Both the position numbers and the translations under genes were made by a program. A stretch of 64,000 bases of DNA from Pogostemon cablin (Eukaryota > Streptophyta > Magnoliopsida > Lamiales > Lamiaceae). How positions within the stretch are numbered: position 1 is the first letter of the stretch; each line of letters begins with the position of its first letter. Below, piece by piece: positions 46,741 to 59,121 of this stretch. The stretch is taken from positions 27,270,981 through 27,334,980 of the forward strand of contig CM042979.1 of the NCBI GenBank assembly GCA_023678885.1. The letters run 5' to 3'. The notes under the pieces were generated by a model, which saw only the letters and a program-made list of their open reading frames with translations, did not search any database and was not told the origin of the DNA.

Positions 46741-49297
46741 TATCCACTACGTTCTCTATGTGAAATTAACTAGTGGATACATTCTAAAAGAAATCTTACT
46801 AATAACTACAAAATATATGTGTATATTTTCTATTTTGCCCTAATTTCTACATTAACAAAAAAAGCAGTGTAATCTTCTAATTATTAAACAAAATCCCACG
46901 ATTTCCTCTCTCTAATTTTAGAGGGTGCCGATTGCATTCTTTGCAATTTCTGAATCCCCCATTGATATTGGCCGTATCACACAATCTCAGTGGATTCTCA
47001 CATCGGTTCGTGAAGCGTATTTAATTAGAAGCGAGATTACAGTGTTGGAGTGTGCATTTTATGCAAAAGTGAAATACCTGCCAGTTCATCTCGCCAGGTA
47101 TCCCTCAATTTTGGGGATTTTTATATCAGTTAGATTAGGGTTTTAATCCCAATCGAAGGTGGAGGAGTTGGATAACCACGCAAGAACCCGAGGAGAATAG
47201 GCTACGAAGTTGAATTGCATCACCAGGTTTGCAGCTCATGAAGTTTTCATACATAGTATATGCGTAATTCTTTATGAAACAAATTTGTATGCTACAAACC
47301 CTAGAACTCGATTAGGGATTCGATATTTTTATCTAGTTCCTTCAATTATTCTTTGGGCATTGCGATTTGGGTAGCTCATATTGTGTGCATGTCTTGTTAT
47401 TCGCAATCAGATGTGATAACTTTATGAACCATGTTAATGTAGAACAACAGGGGTGATGAATTAACCCGTGGGAAATGCATTTTAATTTGAGGATTTATTC
47501 TGCAGTTTATGCAATTTCTCCAGTTTAATAGGAGGATTATTTCTAAAGTTTATTTAATTTGATAACCCCTGGGAAATGCATTTTTCAATATTATTTTGAG
47601 GTTTTTTTCTGCAGTTTAGTTGGGTTGAGTGAATTTTGTACTAAATGCAGAAATTCAACCTTAAGTTGAAGACCATGGAAGATAATTATGCATTTAGTGA
47701 AGAATTGTAAAGATATTTTTGCAAAATATGCATTATACATGTTATCTGCAAAATATTCATTATACATGTTAATGTGATAACCCATGGGAAAATATTTATG
47801 CAGTTTGATAACTAGTGGGAAATGCATGTTACTTTGAGGATTATTTCTTCATTTTATTTAGGTTGGGGGAATTTAGCAATAATTGCAGAAATACGTAATA
47901 AAAAATTCTCTGTTTGTGAAGAATTATTTTGGTTTTTTGTGTATATTTATGCAATTGTTGAAGTTATGATTATGCATTTAGTGAAGAATGAATTATGTAG
48001 TTAGGATTCCCGGTGATATTGCATCTTGTGAAGAATTCGTTGTGCATATATGAATGAAATTAAATTGCATTAAGTTTGAAGAATTGTAAAGATATTTTTT
48101 CATAATGAGAACTTATTGTGTTGGTATTGCTTGCACGAAATGCAAGAATTATAGTTTGAGGATTTTTTCTGCAGTGTATTTTAGTTGAGTGAATTTGGTA
48201 TATTTGGTGCAAGTTTAAATGCATTTGGTGCAATTTGATATGAATTTGGTGCATTTGTTGCAAGTTTAAATGCATGTTTAAAGGTGAAGTCGAAGTCGTC
48301 GATTTTAAGTGCAAGTGTAGTGTTGTTAAATGCATTTGTTGCAGATTACAATTGATATAGTCAATGAAGTTCTATGCATTTGGTGCAATGTTAGTGCTAA
48401 TTTAAATGCATTTGTTGCAAGTTTTTTAACTTTGGTGCAAATTCAAATAATATATGTGGTTCAAAGTTTAAAATAATTTTGGTGTAAGTTTACATTTGAA
48501 ATGGGTTGCTTTATTGCAGTATAAATGCATCTTTGAAATGCATTTGGTGGAAATATACAGTTTGTGAAAATTTGTTATGGTATTTTGTGTATATTCTGGC
48601 ATATTCAGGTGGGATTTTGTTTGATTATAGTGCTGTAATGCTGCAGTTAATGCAGTTATTGATTAATATTCGTGTTATTGAAGCTTTGTTATGGTATTTT
48701 ATGTTCTGTAAATTGGTGGAAATGTAGATGTAAAGTTGTTTAATTTTGGTGCAAAGTAAGATGTATAGCTACGAGCATTGAGTGTAGTTGTGAGCAGTAG
48801 ATGCTATCTTTGATCAGATTTCCTGTTTGTGAAGTATTTTCATAGAAAATGTCCCCATATCAAGCTTCATTTCCCTGGCCTAATGTAATATTAATTTCTG
48901 TAAATGAAGCAATGGGATGTATAAGGAAGACCAACAAAAGAAAAGCCCCAAACTCCAAATGTGAAGGTGATTTATGAACTACTCAATATAGCCCTTTTCT
49001 TTTAAATTTAGTTTAGTTCATATATTGAGATGGTCGGCTCTCGTATATTTATTCATATTATTTACTTAATTTGATAATGTTTAACACAAATTAATATTCA
49101 CTAGGGAAAAAACCAAAGGAGTAAGATGCTTTTTCTGACTTTGAGATTGATCCAAATTCAAGGGGTAAACGTAGTGTTGAAGGTATGTTTAAAATCTGTA
49201 AAATCATAATTAAAATGTATTTCTAGGCAGGTATGTTGTTTCTTAATTTAGAAAATTTACTAACTTACATATGTGGGAATACATTCAAATGCAGAAC
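46741..49297. other. Unassigned region rich in 'tgcatttggtgcaa' phrases
   Basis: No gene can be supported. A 73-codon plus-strand frame (46925-47146) followed by a possible splice donor gives no recognisable domain. Between about 47400 and 48770 the sequence repeats loose units such as 'gggaaatgcat', 'tgcagtttatgca' and 'aaatgcatttggtgcaagtt' more than ten times. A decayed gene, a decayed transposon leader or an old satellite are all possible. Confidence 0.35.
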
Positions 49298-49645
49298 CAG
49301 TGATTAGAAAATCAAACCGGAGGCTGAACCGGTGACCCTAATGGTTCAAGGTTGGACCGGTCGGACCGACTGGACTGGGCGGTTCAACCAAAAAATTAAA
49401 TTTTACATATTTTTAATTATATTTTATAATATCTATTAAAAAAATAATTTATCTATCCCTAATAAATGGTATTAAGTGGGCTTTTATAATAATAATACTA
49501 AATTGGGCTTTGGGCTTGATATCCATATTTTATAATTTATAATTTTATATTAATATTTTGACTTGTGTTAAAAGAAGGAGAATAGGGTTTACAGATTTAT
49601 TGTTCCTCATCCTAAATTGTGTGCGCCGTTCTATCAGTCTCATCT
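49298..49645. mobile_element. Left part of an hAT-type element
   Basis: It starts CAGTGATTAGAAAATC and continues through 'ccggaggctgaaccggtgac', aligning with the left end of the element at 21591 for about 300 bp, including the 'ttcaacc' and 'tttttaattatattttata' phrases. It stops where Athila gag sequence begins; no right end is seen nearby. Confidence 0.55.
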
Positions 49646-49649
49646 CTTT

Positions 49650-49906
49650 AACTTCACGGATGGCCAGATTGTCCGGATTTGCTGCCATGTTGACTATTAC
49701 TACTTCCAAATTACCTTCGGTTGCAGCTTCAATCATTTGCTAATTTAGCACGTCAACTTCAACTCCAAGGTTAAGAGCTTCAGTTGGATCTACGTTCTTA
49801 TTCTTACTCTTCTTCTTCTTTTTCTTCCTCGATGATACTCCGATCTCAGGATTATATGGCTCTAATTCACCTTTCTTTGATCTTGTGAGCATACACCTGA
49901 AAAGAT
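49650..49906 (-). pseudogene. Athila gag, first ~85 codons only
   Basis: After the primer site the minus strand reads an ATG at 49904-49906 with TRSKKGELEPYNPEIG, a Lys-rich stretch and then, after an in-frame stop, MAANPDNLAIREV. This is the beginning of an Athila-type gag. The rest is absent: the sequence passes into the hAT fragment near 49645. It continues from the LTR at 50009-51613. Confidence 0.6.
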
Positions 49907-49977
49907 TAAGAGTTAGACAGTAAAACAAGAATTAAAATAGTCCTAATAAAACTAAAAATAATAAAAAGATATTTTAC

Positions 49978-49999
49978 GCCGTTCCTGGCAACGGCGCCA
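49978..49999 (-). other. Athila primer-binding site
   Basis: On the minus strand TGGCGCCGTTGCCAGGAACG lies ten bases after the LTR. TGGCGCCGTTGCC is the familiar primer site of Athila elements (thought to pair with tRNA-Asp). Confidence 0.85.
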
Positions 50000-51015
50000 G
50001 AAACTTAATGAGCGTTTTCTCAACACACAATTAATCTTCAAGTATAAAGGATATCAATTGTAGTTACGAAAGTGACCAAGTTATATATCGAACCCAAGGG
50101 ACGGATAAATATCAATTTAATTATATTCTAGTATGTTAAGACTATGTTGGAAATTATAATGGTTGTGATATTGAAATTAAGTAATAACTATAAATTAAAA
50201 TAGCAAGTGAAAATAACAAGAAGAAGAGATAAGTGAGTTGTGATCAAGTAAAATAGTAGGTAGTTCTTCAAGTAATCCAGTTCCACTTATTAATTCATCT
50301 TCCGTGTGATGGTGTCCGACTTTGCCTTGTGGTTTATGGACGCATCACTAAACCATGCAAATTCACTCTATAGACACAAGTAAATATGCATATGACACGT
50401 GTGAATATCCTTGGAGCAAGAGATATAATTCACCCCCCTTTCTATGTACTATCAGTATCAATTATTTCCCATGCACTTAGTACTCTAACCCGATATGATC
50501 TCCCTTTATAGGTACTATGAAATTATACTCTTTATCCTATTTATTAACCCGAATGTGATTCAATTAACAAGTATTCATGTAAGATAGTTCTAATAAGACT
50601 TCAGAATCCCTTCACTTAGAATTATAACATAAAACCCTGCTCAGCAGTGAACGCACTCAACCAATAATCAAGTTATGTATTCAGACTCTACACAACAATT
50701 ATTGATGCACAAAACAACCGTGAGTATGGATTAAAAATGTGCAATCTTATATAAAATAAACCACAAGTAGTATTGTACGGAGTTTACACACGAAAGACAA
50801 ATTAATTCATGAAATCTTCATAACCCTAGAACTACCGAAGCGGCTCTAGCCCATATTGATCTAAGAACAATCATGATTAGTTGAACCGATCTTACTTGAA
50901 TATCCAGTGGAACCTCTCTTACAGCCCCTCCGGATGATGGATGATCTCTCCTCTTCACAACTCTATGTCTCCAAGTCTTGATTGAATGAATGACCCCCTT
51001 CTACTGCTGCATAAG

Positions 51016-51027
51016 CCTTCTTTTATA
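51016..51027 (-). promoter_or_regulatory. TATA box of the Athila LTR
   Basis: TATAAAAGAAGG on the minus strand, about 590 bp into the LTR and about 145 bp downstream of the nearest exact GGTCGAAT copy. Confidence 0.65.
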
Positions 51028-51172
51028 CTTGTAATCTCGTCTCTCGGGCCTGGAATGGGCTTTTTAAATGATCACATTCATTGAGGGTGCAAAAACTCGG
51101 ATATGGTAAGTTTTCAAGGCTCAATTTGACCTCAACAATAGGTCAAATTCACTCCTCCAAGTCGAATTAGAG

Positions 51173-51374
51173 GTCGAATCGACCTACTATAAGTCCCAGG
51201 TGCTTGATTCGACCAGCTGCCCTGGTCGAATTGAAGTGATGAGGTCGAATTGGCATCTTCGCCAATCATTTCGACCTCGATTCGACCTGATGCCCAGGTT
51301 GAATTCCCCTATCGTGGTCGAATCCATCTTCTGCTCGTGTTCTGCCTCCAATTCGACCAGCAGGCCTGGTCGAA
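51173..51374. promoter_or_regulatory. GGTCGAAT motif array in the LTR U3
   Basis: Eight exact octamers GGTCGAAT or its complement ATTCGACC occur in about 200 bp (five forward, three reverse on the plus strand), with several one-base variants from 51120 to 51430. They lie upstream of the TATA box in element orientation. One pair overlaps as GGTCGAATCGACC, nearly palindromic. The function is unknown; the position suits a promoter or silencing-control region. Confidence 0.7.
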
Positions 51375-51613
51375 TTGACCTCTTTCTGATCGAATTGCAC
51401 TCCTGCTTCGCCCAAACGGATGGCTTCGACTTCCTTTCTTCAGTTTTCAACACTTCCACTCTGATTTCCTTCGAAAAACCACTCAAATGGCTCCAACAAC
51501 ACCTGATTCATGACTTCATACAATATATATCGGTTTACAACTAATTTCATCCTTCAAACACTCCATAATAGCACAAATCTAGGTGCAAGATTCATGAATT
51601 AACACACTCATCA

Positions 51614-52986
51614 AACCCACAAACTTACATGTTGCTCGTCTCGAGGCAACACAATCAAAACCATGAGTCGTGTATAATTCACGATGATCACCGAGTACAA
51701 CACATATTACACATGCAATTTCATTAATTAAAGACAAGTATTTCCTGCATCATATATATCATTCATGTAAAACATTACTCAATCATATTACCATTCGGAG
51801 TACTAAGTCATCTAACTCACAAGATAAGTGTTTACTCTCTCACTCAAGTGCTCGTTGCACTTAAAAGGTTAATATATACGCTCATACTCAATCCATACTC
51901 ACGCGTAACCATAAGCTTGGCTAGGGTCTTAAAAATCAACTCATAATCAACTCATGACTAGGATCACAAAGGACTTGTTTTTGGTTGTAATGTTGGCTCT
52001 TTGGAAAGGGTAGGAAAATTTAGATAAAGCGACTCAAACACTAGTAGAGAGTTACCTGGGAGGTTCTTGCTTTCTTCATTCGGCTACATATTCTCCTCCA
52101 ATTTCTTCTATTTCTTGCAATTTTCGAACCTTCCTTCTCTTTCTTACATCAACATCATTCTTCTTTTGATAACTCGGGTACCGGTTGTAGGCACTACCCC
52201 TTTTTAAATAGCAATCGGGGTACCAGTTTCAGGCACTACCCCTAAATAAGATTTAACCATACACTTCCTCTTTCTATTTCACTCAACCATCATTCTATCT
52301 TCCTTCTTCTTCTTGCAACACTTATTCACCTCAACTCTCTACTAATGAATAGGGTATTAAACCAAGCTCAAGTAAAGGTTAAATAAGGCTCTTTTATTCA
52401 GCTTGCCAAAGAAAAAACTTTATTAAAGCTCAAACAGGGCTACCAAAGATATACATAATCAATGGGAAGGTAAAATTTGGCTAAGTAACTCAAGTAATCA
52501 AGAATGGCCTAAGATCATATCCTAGCAATTCAACAATTGTAAGTCTCACACAAGACTCCAAGCCAAGTTCTAGAATACGTTCATATGAATGACTCTCTCA
52601 AGAATAAACTATCATGATCAAGCATGATTAAAAAGCTCAAATCCTCACATGGGTAAATAGAATCTTAAGTACTTCTCATAGCATATAATCAAGATAAATT
52701 TCACAAGAACTCTACATACTTATCAAATTATATATGCTTCTCATCAATGGAAATTAACAAATGAACATATGAATGCACAAAATCCAAAAACCCATATATC
52801 AAATCAATCATACAAGCATCTCTACAAATCTCAGCTCATGCATCTCAATCTATCCTCACAATCCACATCCAAGACGATCAAATATGACAATATAATACAT
52901 GCCACTCATGCAAGACACACCCATCCTGTAAAGATAAAAAGAAGAATGGAGATGAGATGAATCAAAGAACACAAAAACCTGCAGCT
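51614..52986 (-). other. Athila 3' untranslated region
   Basis: Between the env-like ORF and the LTR no sense gene is seen. A short direct repeat 'gataactcgggtaccggttg' / 'gcaatcggggtaccag' with 'gcactacccct' lies at 52168-52250. Confidence 0.5.
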
Positions 52987-54841
52987 CTACTCCTCTGGAG
53001 CATCATCATCCTCACCATCATCATCTTCACTCACCTCGTCAAACCTCTGCTCTACAATTTAGTGCAGATCACCGATGTGTCTATACAAGTAGTCAACCCG
53101 ATCACTCATCCTACCAACCCGCTCATCCATGGCCTTATACCGATCATTAAGCGTGGCATAGTTGGCATTCGCGAGCGCCAGCTGTCTATTTGTCTCTAGC
53201 TAATTCGTGCTGATCGTGGCTAAATGCTCATTCAACAGACAGAATTGCTCTCGTGTATACTCATCCAGACCTGCCCACTGCTCTGTTGAGGCACCGCCAA
53301 AGTGGGACGAGGAACCCTTTCGTGCTGCTTCGGGATATCCATCTCCTGATGCTCCTCCTTGTCTCCATATGGCTACTGTGGTGGTGGCTGCTGTGGCCGG
53401 AACTCTCCTTGATCAACAATCCACTGCAGCTCCTCAACCATACCGGCTGCACACATCCGGGCCACTGTCCTCCAATCTCCTCTCGTCTGAACAGAAACAA
53501 ACAATGCAGTGTGTCCCAATGAGCTCATCAACTTGTTCCCCTCGTAAAGAACCAATTTCCATCTCGAAAATGCACAAATCCTCCCTTCACGCAAGAGAAC
53601 ATAACCAAATCAGGCTCTCCAAGAACAGGTGTGATGCCGACGAAGTCCATGCCATAATACTCAGCCACGGTCGTGAGCAATCCTCCTATATTCACCTTTT
53701 AAAACCCAAGGATCCTAAACCGATTCAGCTGATAAATCAAGTAAGCACCTACATTGAACTTCACTCCGTTCAGCATGCACCATAGAGCATAAATCTCTCA
53801 TCTAGACACACAACTTCCCCCCGAGCGGGCAAAAAACATGTTGCTCAACACCCTATCCATTCTCAACCCGAGCAATCTCTGAAGGAAACAGCACATTGAA
53901 CTCCTCCGCAGACCACGTCCTCATCACTCCTCCTAGCTGGAAGGTGCACTCGTAAGGAAATCCCATAGGATCCTTCTCCATCGTGATCGAATAGATAACC
54001 TCAGCCGTAACATGGAAGTATGTCGGCTTCTTCATCTCTATAAAATGATGGATCCTTACTTGGTCAAACATCCACAACATATCATCTCGGATCCTCATTG
54101 TGAGCATAACATCCTCATCCTGGTACCTTGTTCTAGCTATCTTTTCAGAGACCTCAGCCCACTTCTCTTTAATCTCATCCCACTCGTTCATTTGGATTTT
54201 GAAATTCGCAGGCAACCTCTCCTTAAGCCTCAACTTTTTCATCACATTATCCTCACGAGTAGGCTTATCTTGCCTCTTCTTAGTTCAAACTTCAACTTCC
54301 TTTCCCTTGTCTTTTCCTTGTCCTGAAAACAATACTTCAATAACAACAAAAAAGGAAAACAAACCAAGTAATTGACTAGCATCCAACTCTACTCAAGACT
54401 TCAAGTTTCAATGCATAATCAACCAAACCAAACTTGTTCCATTCACATCCAATTCTCAACCCTCTTGCTTATTCACCATGATTCCAACACCAATCAAGCA
54501 CAGTAATCAAACAACAAGCATGCATCATCAATTCAAGCAATTCGATATGAACAATCACAAGAAACTACTCAAATTCAACAATTCTAATACATAATCAACA
54601 TGCTCATCAATCACATTCCTTAATTACCCAACAATTCACATAAAACTCAAGGTTCTAACATCAATTAAACAATCAAATCGAACCAAACAAGTATTCATAT
54701 GAAATTGTTCACAACATTCAACTATCACCATGAATTCTCAATAAAACCAAGTTTAATCAACTTACCCATACCAAAATCAACGCATAGAACATCAATCCTA
54801 GGGTAATAGAGTTGAGAAAACATACCTTTTGTTCTGCCCAT
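52987..54841 (-). pseudogene. Athila second ORF (env-like position), decayed
   Basis: The minus strand starts MGRTK at 54841, followed by a GT...AG intron (54323-54825) whose joined frame continues QGKDKGKEVEV. A stop then interrupts before the 130-residue block LRLKERLPANFKIQMNEWDE ... GGVMRTWSAEEFNVLFPSE. Further blocks follow in shifted frames: YALWCMLNGVKFNVGAYLIY, TTVAEYYGMDFVGITPVLGE, and a C-terminal acidic end EDDDGEDDDAPEE before the stop at 52987. Plant Athila elements carry such an extra ORF after pol; it was once compared to envelope genes but its role is unknown. Several stops and frameshifts make it non-functional. Plus-strand frames in this stretch are shadows. Confidence 0.7.
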
Positions 54842-55118
54842 GGCTAAAATCGAACAAGTGAATAAACTTTCCAAATTCGCGCAAGAAACCCTACTTTGCG
54901 ATTGGTTTCGCCCAAAAACGCGACAAATCGAAGGAATAAGGGGTGGAATGTGGTTTAATCGGTGCGAAAATATGTAGGATTGAAGATTAGAGGCAAGGTT
55001 CTTTGATTCTCAGAGTGAATTCGAGTGGAGGTGGTGCAAAGTGATCGAATGATTTGAAAATTGGGGTTAAGAACACACTTATCTAGCCCAATTTGACCTT
55101 AATTTGACCTATCTAAGA

Positions 55119-55395
55119 GGTCGAATTGAATTCATCATGGTCGAATTGATCTTCTGGACAACTTTCACCTTCGATTCGACCTTGATTCGACTTGCTCCCC
55201 TGGTCGAATTAAGATGCCTCAAGTCGAATCCACACACTGAAAGATTCAGGTCCCCAATTCGACCTCAATTCTACCTCAATTCGACCTAGACTTCTGGTCA
55301 AATTGCCATGCCTTAGGTCGAATTGGGCTACTAGACGATTTTTGCCCCTCAATTTGACCTAAATGCTTGGATTCAATCATACTCCATGGTCGAAT
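55119..55395. promoter_or_regulatory. Second GGTCGAAT motif array, upstream of the env-like ORF
   Basis: Eight exact GGTCGAAT/ATTCGACC octamers occur in about 280 bp, plus variants such as 'aagtcgaat' and 'atttgacc'. The array lies about 280-550 bp before the start codon of the env-like ORF. It is the same motif as in the LTR of this element, with the same 5:3 orientation mix. Confidence 0.7.
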
Positions 55396-55893
55396 TGGCT
55401 TCCTGGTACTCCAAAATTGAGTTTTCTTCATCCCCTACACACTTCAAGCTTAACAAATGAACATTAGGTACCAAAATAGAGCATAACTTCATCAAGAATC
55501 AATCATAAATTTTAACATTCATGAGCAACTCATCAAACGACATAAAACACGGAACAAAACACCACTAAACATTAGGCAAATTACAAAAAATCGACACATA
55601 AAAACTGATTAAAAAATTTAAATACACCACCAAAAATCAACTCCCCTAACAAACATTATAAAGAAAAGATTATACTATCGGTACTTATCAATGTAAGTAC
55701 ATCACACCCCCCCAAACTTAGTAGAAACTATAGTCAAAACTAAGTTTACAAAGAGATGTAATTGTCGATAAGTAAGCACTTCAAATATAAAAATTTCTTA
55801 CTCACACGAATGAAATAAAATAATAAATCGGGAGGGAAAGCCCCCAACAGGCGCTCTTGTTTAACGTCGAAGAGTCACGACGGTACTAATTTA

Positions 55894-58800
55894 CTATAAG
55901 GTATCTTCAAAGACGATGCAAGCATCATCCGGTGACTTATAATGCTTCAGTCGATGCCCATTCACCGTGATAATGTCTTCATCTTTGTCCATAAGCTCAA
56001 AACTCCCCCCTTCACAGGCTCTATGAATCATGAACGGACCCGTCCATTTCGACTTCAACTTCCCTGCGAAAAGCTTAAAATGAGATTTAAAAAGTAATAC
56101 CTCATCACCTTGCTTGAACTCCTTGTATGAGATCTTAGAATCATGTCACTTCTTCATCATTTCCTTGTAAATCACTGAATTCTTGTAAGCACGATTTCTA
56201 AACCCATCAAGTTGATTAATGTGAGTCATCATCAACTCTCTCACATCCTTAAGAGATAAATTCAAGCTTCTTAAAGCCCAAAAAGCTTTGTGTTGGATCA
56301 CCATAGGTAAGTGGCACGACTTCCCATAGACAATTTGGTACGATGACATATCCAACACCGTCTTATAAGCAGTACGAAACCCCCACAAAACATCATCGAG
56401 CTTCATAGCCTAATCCTTCCTATTGGTTCCTACTACCTTCTCCAATATTTGCTTCACTTGACGGTTAGAGACCTCCGCTTACCCATTCACTTGGGGATGA
56501 TAAGGTGTAGTAACCCTATGCTTGACACCATAATCCTTAAGCACCTTCTCCAGAAGTTTATTGATGAAGTGAGACCCTCCATCACTCACTAGTGCTCTAG
56601 GAACTCCATAGCGGGCAAAGATATGCTTCTTCAAGAAAGATATAACAGTCCTTGAATCATTCAAGTGAGTAGGAATGGCTTCCACCCACTTAGAAACATA
56701 ATTCACAGCTAAGAGGATGTAGAGAAATCTATTAGATGGGGGAAAAGGCCCTTTAAAATCGATCCCCCATACATCGAAGATCTCTACAATAATGCTAGGC
56801 TGAAGTGGCATCTCATCTCTCCTAATTATATTCCCCATCCGTTGACATCTATCGCATGTCGCCACATAGGTTTCACAATCTTTAAGCAAAGTAGGCCAGT
56901 AGAGAGCGGATTGAAGTACCTTGGCTGCTGTCTTTTGAGCTCCGAAGTGCCCCCGTTAGGTTGTGCACGGCAAAACTTGAGAACACTCTCCATCTCCATC
57001 TCGGGCACACATCTACGGATGATAGAATCCGTGCATATTTTGTAAACAAACAGATCATACCATATAAAAGTCTCAACATTCCTCTTGAATTTAGCAAGTT
57101 GATATCGGTTGAGATCTCTCGAAATTTCTCCCACGACAATGTAATTGACATAAATAGCATACCATGGATCCATCCCTTGTGTAGCAACCACACATGCTCT
57201 TTCAGCCCCTTCAACGAACACAGCCATAATCTTTTCATCCAGGAACATCTCCTCAATAAATCAAAAGAATCATCAAAATGCTCCCTTGTCTCCAACCTCG
57301 ATAAGTGATCCGCCAATACGTTCTCCGTACCTTTTTTTTTTATCTCGGATCTCCATGTCAAACTCTTGAAGAAGAAGAATCCATCTTATGATTCTTGGCT
57401 TAGTTTCCTTCTTCTCCATCAAGTACTGAATCGCAGAATGATCCGTGCACTATAGTTTTCATGCCAACCAAATACTATCGAAACTTGTTGAATGCATACA
57501 CCACAACTAAAAACTCCTTTTTAGTTACAGTGTAGTTCTTTTGTGCAGCATCAAAAGTCTTACTCGCATAATAGATGACGCATAACTTCTTTTCCCTCAA
57601 CTGCCCAAGCACCACTCCAAGTGCTACATCACTTGCATCACACATAAGTACAAACAACTGAGTCCAATCTGGTGTGATCAAGATAGGTGCAATAGTAAGT
57701 GCCTCTTTAAAAACCTGAAAAGCTATTAGACATTCATCATCAAAAACAAAAGGAACATCCTTTTTAAGTAAATGAGATAAGGGCTTGGAGTATTTTGAGA
57801 AGTCTTTGATAAATCTTCTATAAAATCCAGCGTGTCCAAGAAAGGACCGCACTCCTCTTTCATTGGTCGGTGGTGGAAGCTTCTCAATTGCCACCTTTTT
57901 AGCTCTATCCACCTGCAATCCCTTGGCAGAAACATGATGCCCAAGAACAATCCCATCTCTCACTATGAAGTGACACTTCTCCCAATTCAAGACAAGATTA
58001 GTTTCTTGACATCTCTTCAACACAGTAGCAAGGTTAGAAAAATCATCCATAAATACCTCCATGATCTTCTATATCAACCCATCAAATATAGCCATCATGC
58101 AGCGCTGAAAGGTAGCAGGCGCATTACACAATCCAAATGGCATCTTTCTAAAAGTCCCGTATGTGCAAGTAAAAATAGTCTTTTTCCTGATCCTCAGGAG
58201 CAATCATGATTTGATTATATCCCGAGTACCCATCCAAGAAATAATAGAACTCATACCCTGCGAGACGATCAAGCATTTGATCCATGAAAGGAAGGGAAAA
58301 GTGATCTTTGCATGTATTTTCATTTAGTTTCCTGTAATCAGTACACACACGCCATCCTGTTGGAATCCTCGTGGCTATTGCATCTCCATCTTCGGCTTTC
58401 ATAATAGTCATGCCCCCTTCTTAGCTACACCATGCAATGGACTCACATGTGGACTATCACTAATCGGATAAATAATTTCAGCATCTAACCACGCTAGAAT
58501 TTACTTTCTAATCACTTCTTGAATCGCTGGATTCACCCTCCGCTGATTTTAGATACTACTATTGCCCTCATCTAACAACCTTATTCTATGCATGCAATAT
58601 GAAGGATTAATACCTTTCAAATCATCAAGAGACCACCAATCGCAGACTTGTACTTCCTAAGAATATCTAACAACTCCTCAAGTTGATCATCATCAAGGGA
58701 AGAAGATACTATTACCGGATATTTTTCATTGTCACCAAGAAAGGCATACTTCAAGTGTTCCGGTAATGGTTTTAGCTCTTTTTTCTTTTTCTTCCATCGG

Positions 58801-59121
58801 AGTGCTCTCTCTATCCAACGACAAGTACTTCCTAGTCCACTTCGCTTCTTCAACCTTAGTTCTTTCTAATTCATACCTGTCATCACCCAAAGTAAGTAAA
58901 TTTTCAAGATATTCAATACATACCTCATTGGAAAGATCATCAAGCTCCGTAGTGCGATAAGTAAGAGACTTCATCAAGCATGTCTCAAGAGTATCCTTAG
59001 ACAGGATCAAAGGCATATCTTCCTTCACAATCTCCTCCACTACATTAATACTATGACATTGTGATTCCATAGGCATTTTCAATGCTTTGTATTTATTAAT
59101 TTGATATTCCGGCATAATCAT
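55894..59121 (-). pseudogene. Athila (Ty3/gypsy) pol, decayed and 5'-truncated
   Basis: In minus-strand order from 59121: the end of the protease region (PEYQINKYKALKMPMESQ); reverse transcriptase with PTGWRVCTDYRKLNE and FLDGYSGYNQIMIAPEDQEK (58411-58148), then FMDDF near 58045; RNase H with MCDASDVALGVVLGQ; integrase with CDRCQRMGN, DVWGIDFKGPFP, SDGGSHFINKLLEKVL and a stop in place of Gln after HPQVNG; and the C-terminus NGHRLKHYKSPDDACIVFE with the stop at 55894. PR-RT-RH-IN order is diagnostic of Ty3/gypsy and the motifs match Athila. At least six stops or frameshifts break it. Everything 5' of the protease end is missing at about 59125. Confidence 0.85.

Larger units (their letters stand above)
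50009..51613 (-). repeat. Athila-type LTR (1.6 kb)
   Basis: On the minus strand the LTR starts TGATGAGTGTG at 51613 and ends CGCTCA at 50009, followed by the primer site. It carries a TATAAAAGAAGG promoter motif (51027-51016) with a motif array upstream. Downstream of the TATA box it shares 'atgggctaga' and 'gtagttctaggg' phrases with the LTR at 62794, so the two belong to the same lineage. It sits between the env-like ORF (its 3' side) and a gag start (its 5' side). Confidence 0.8.

Noticed and set aside
51200..51544. 114-codon plus-strand frame in the LTR
   Set aside because: It is created by the GGTCGAAT repeats and lies within the LTR promoter region.
53207..53785. 192-codon plus-strand frame
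   Set aside because: It is the antisense shadow of the env-like Athila ORF, whose minus-strand reading gives family-like blocks.
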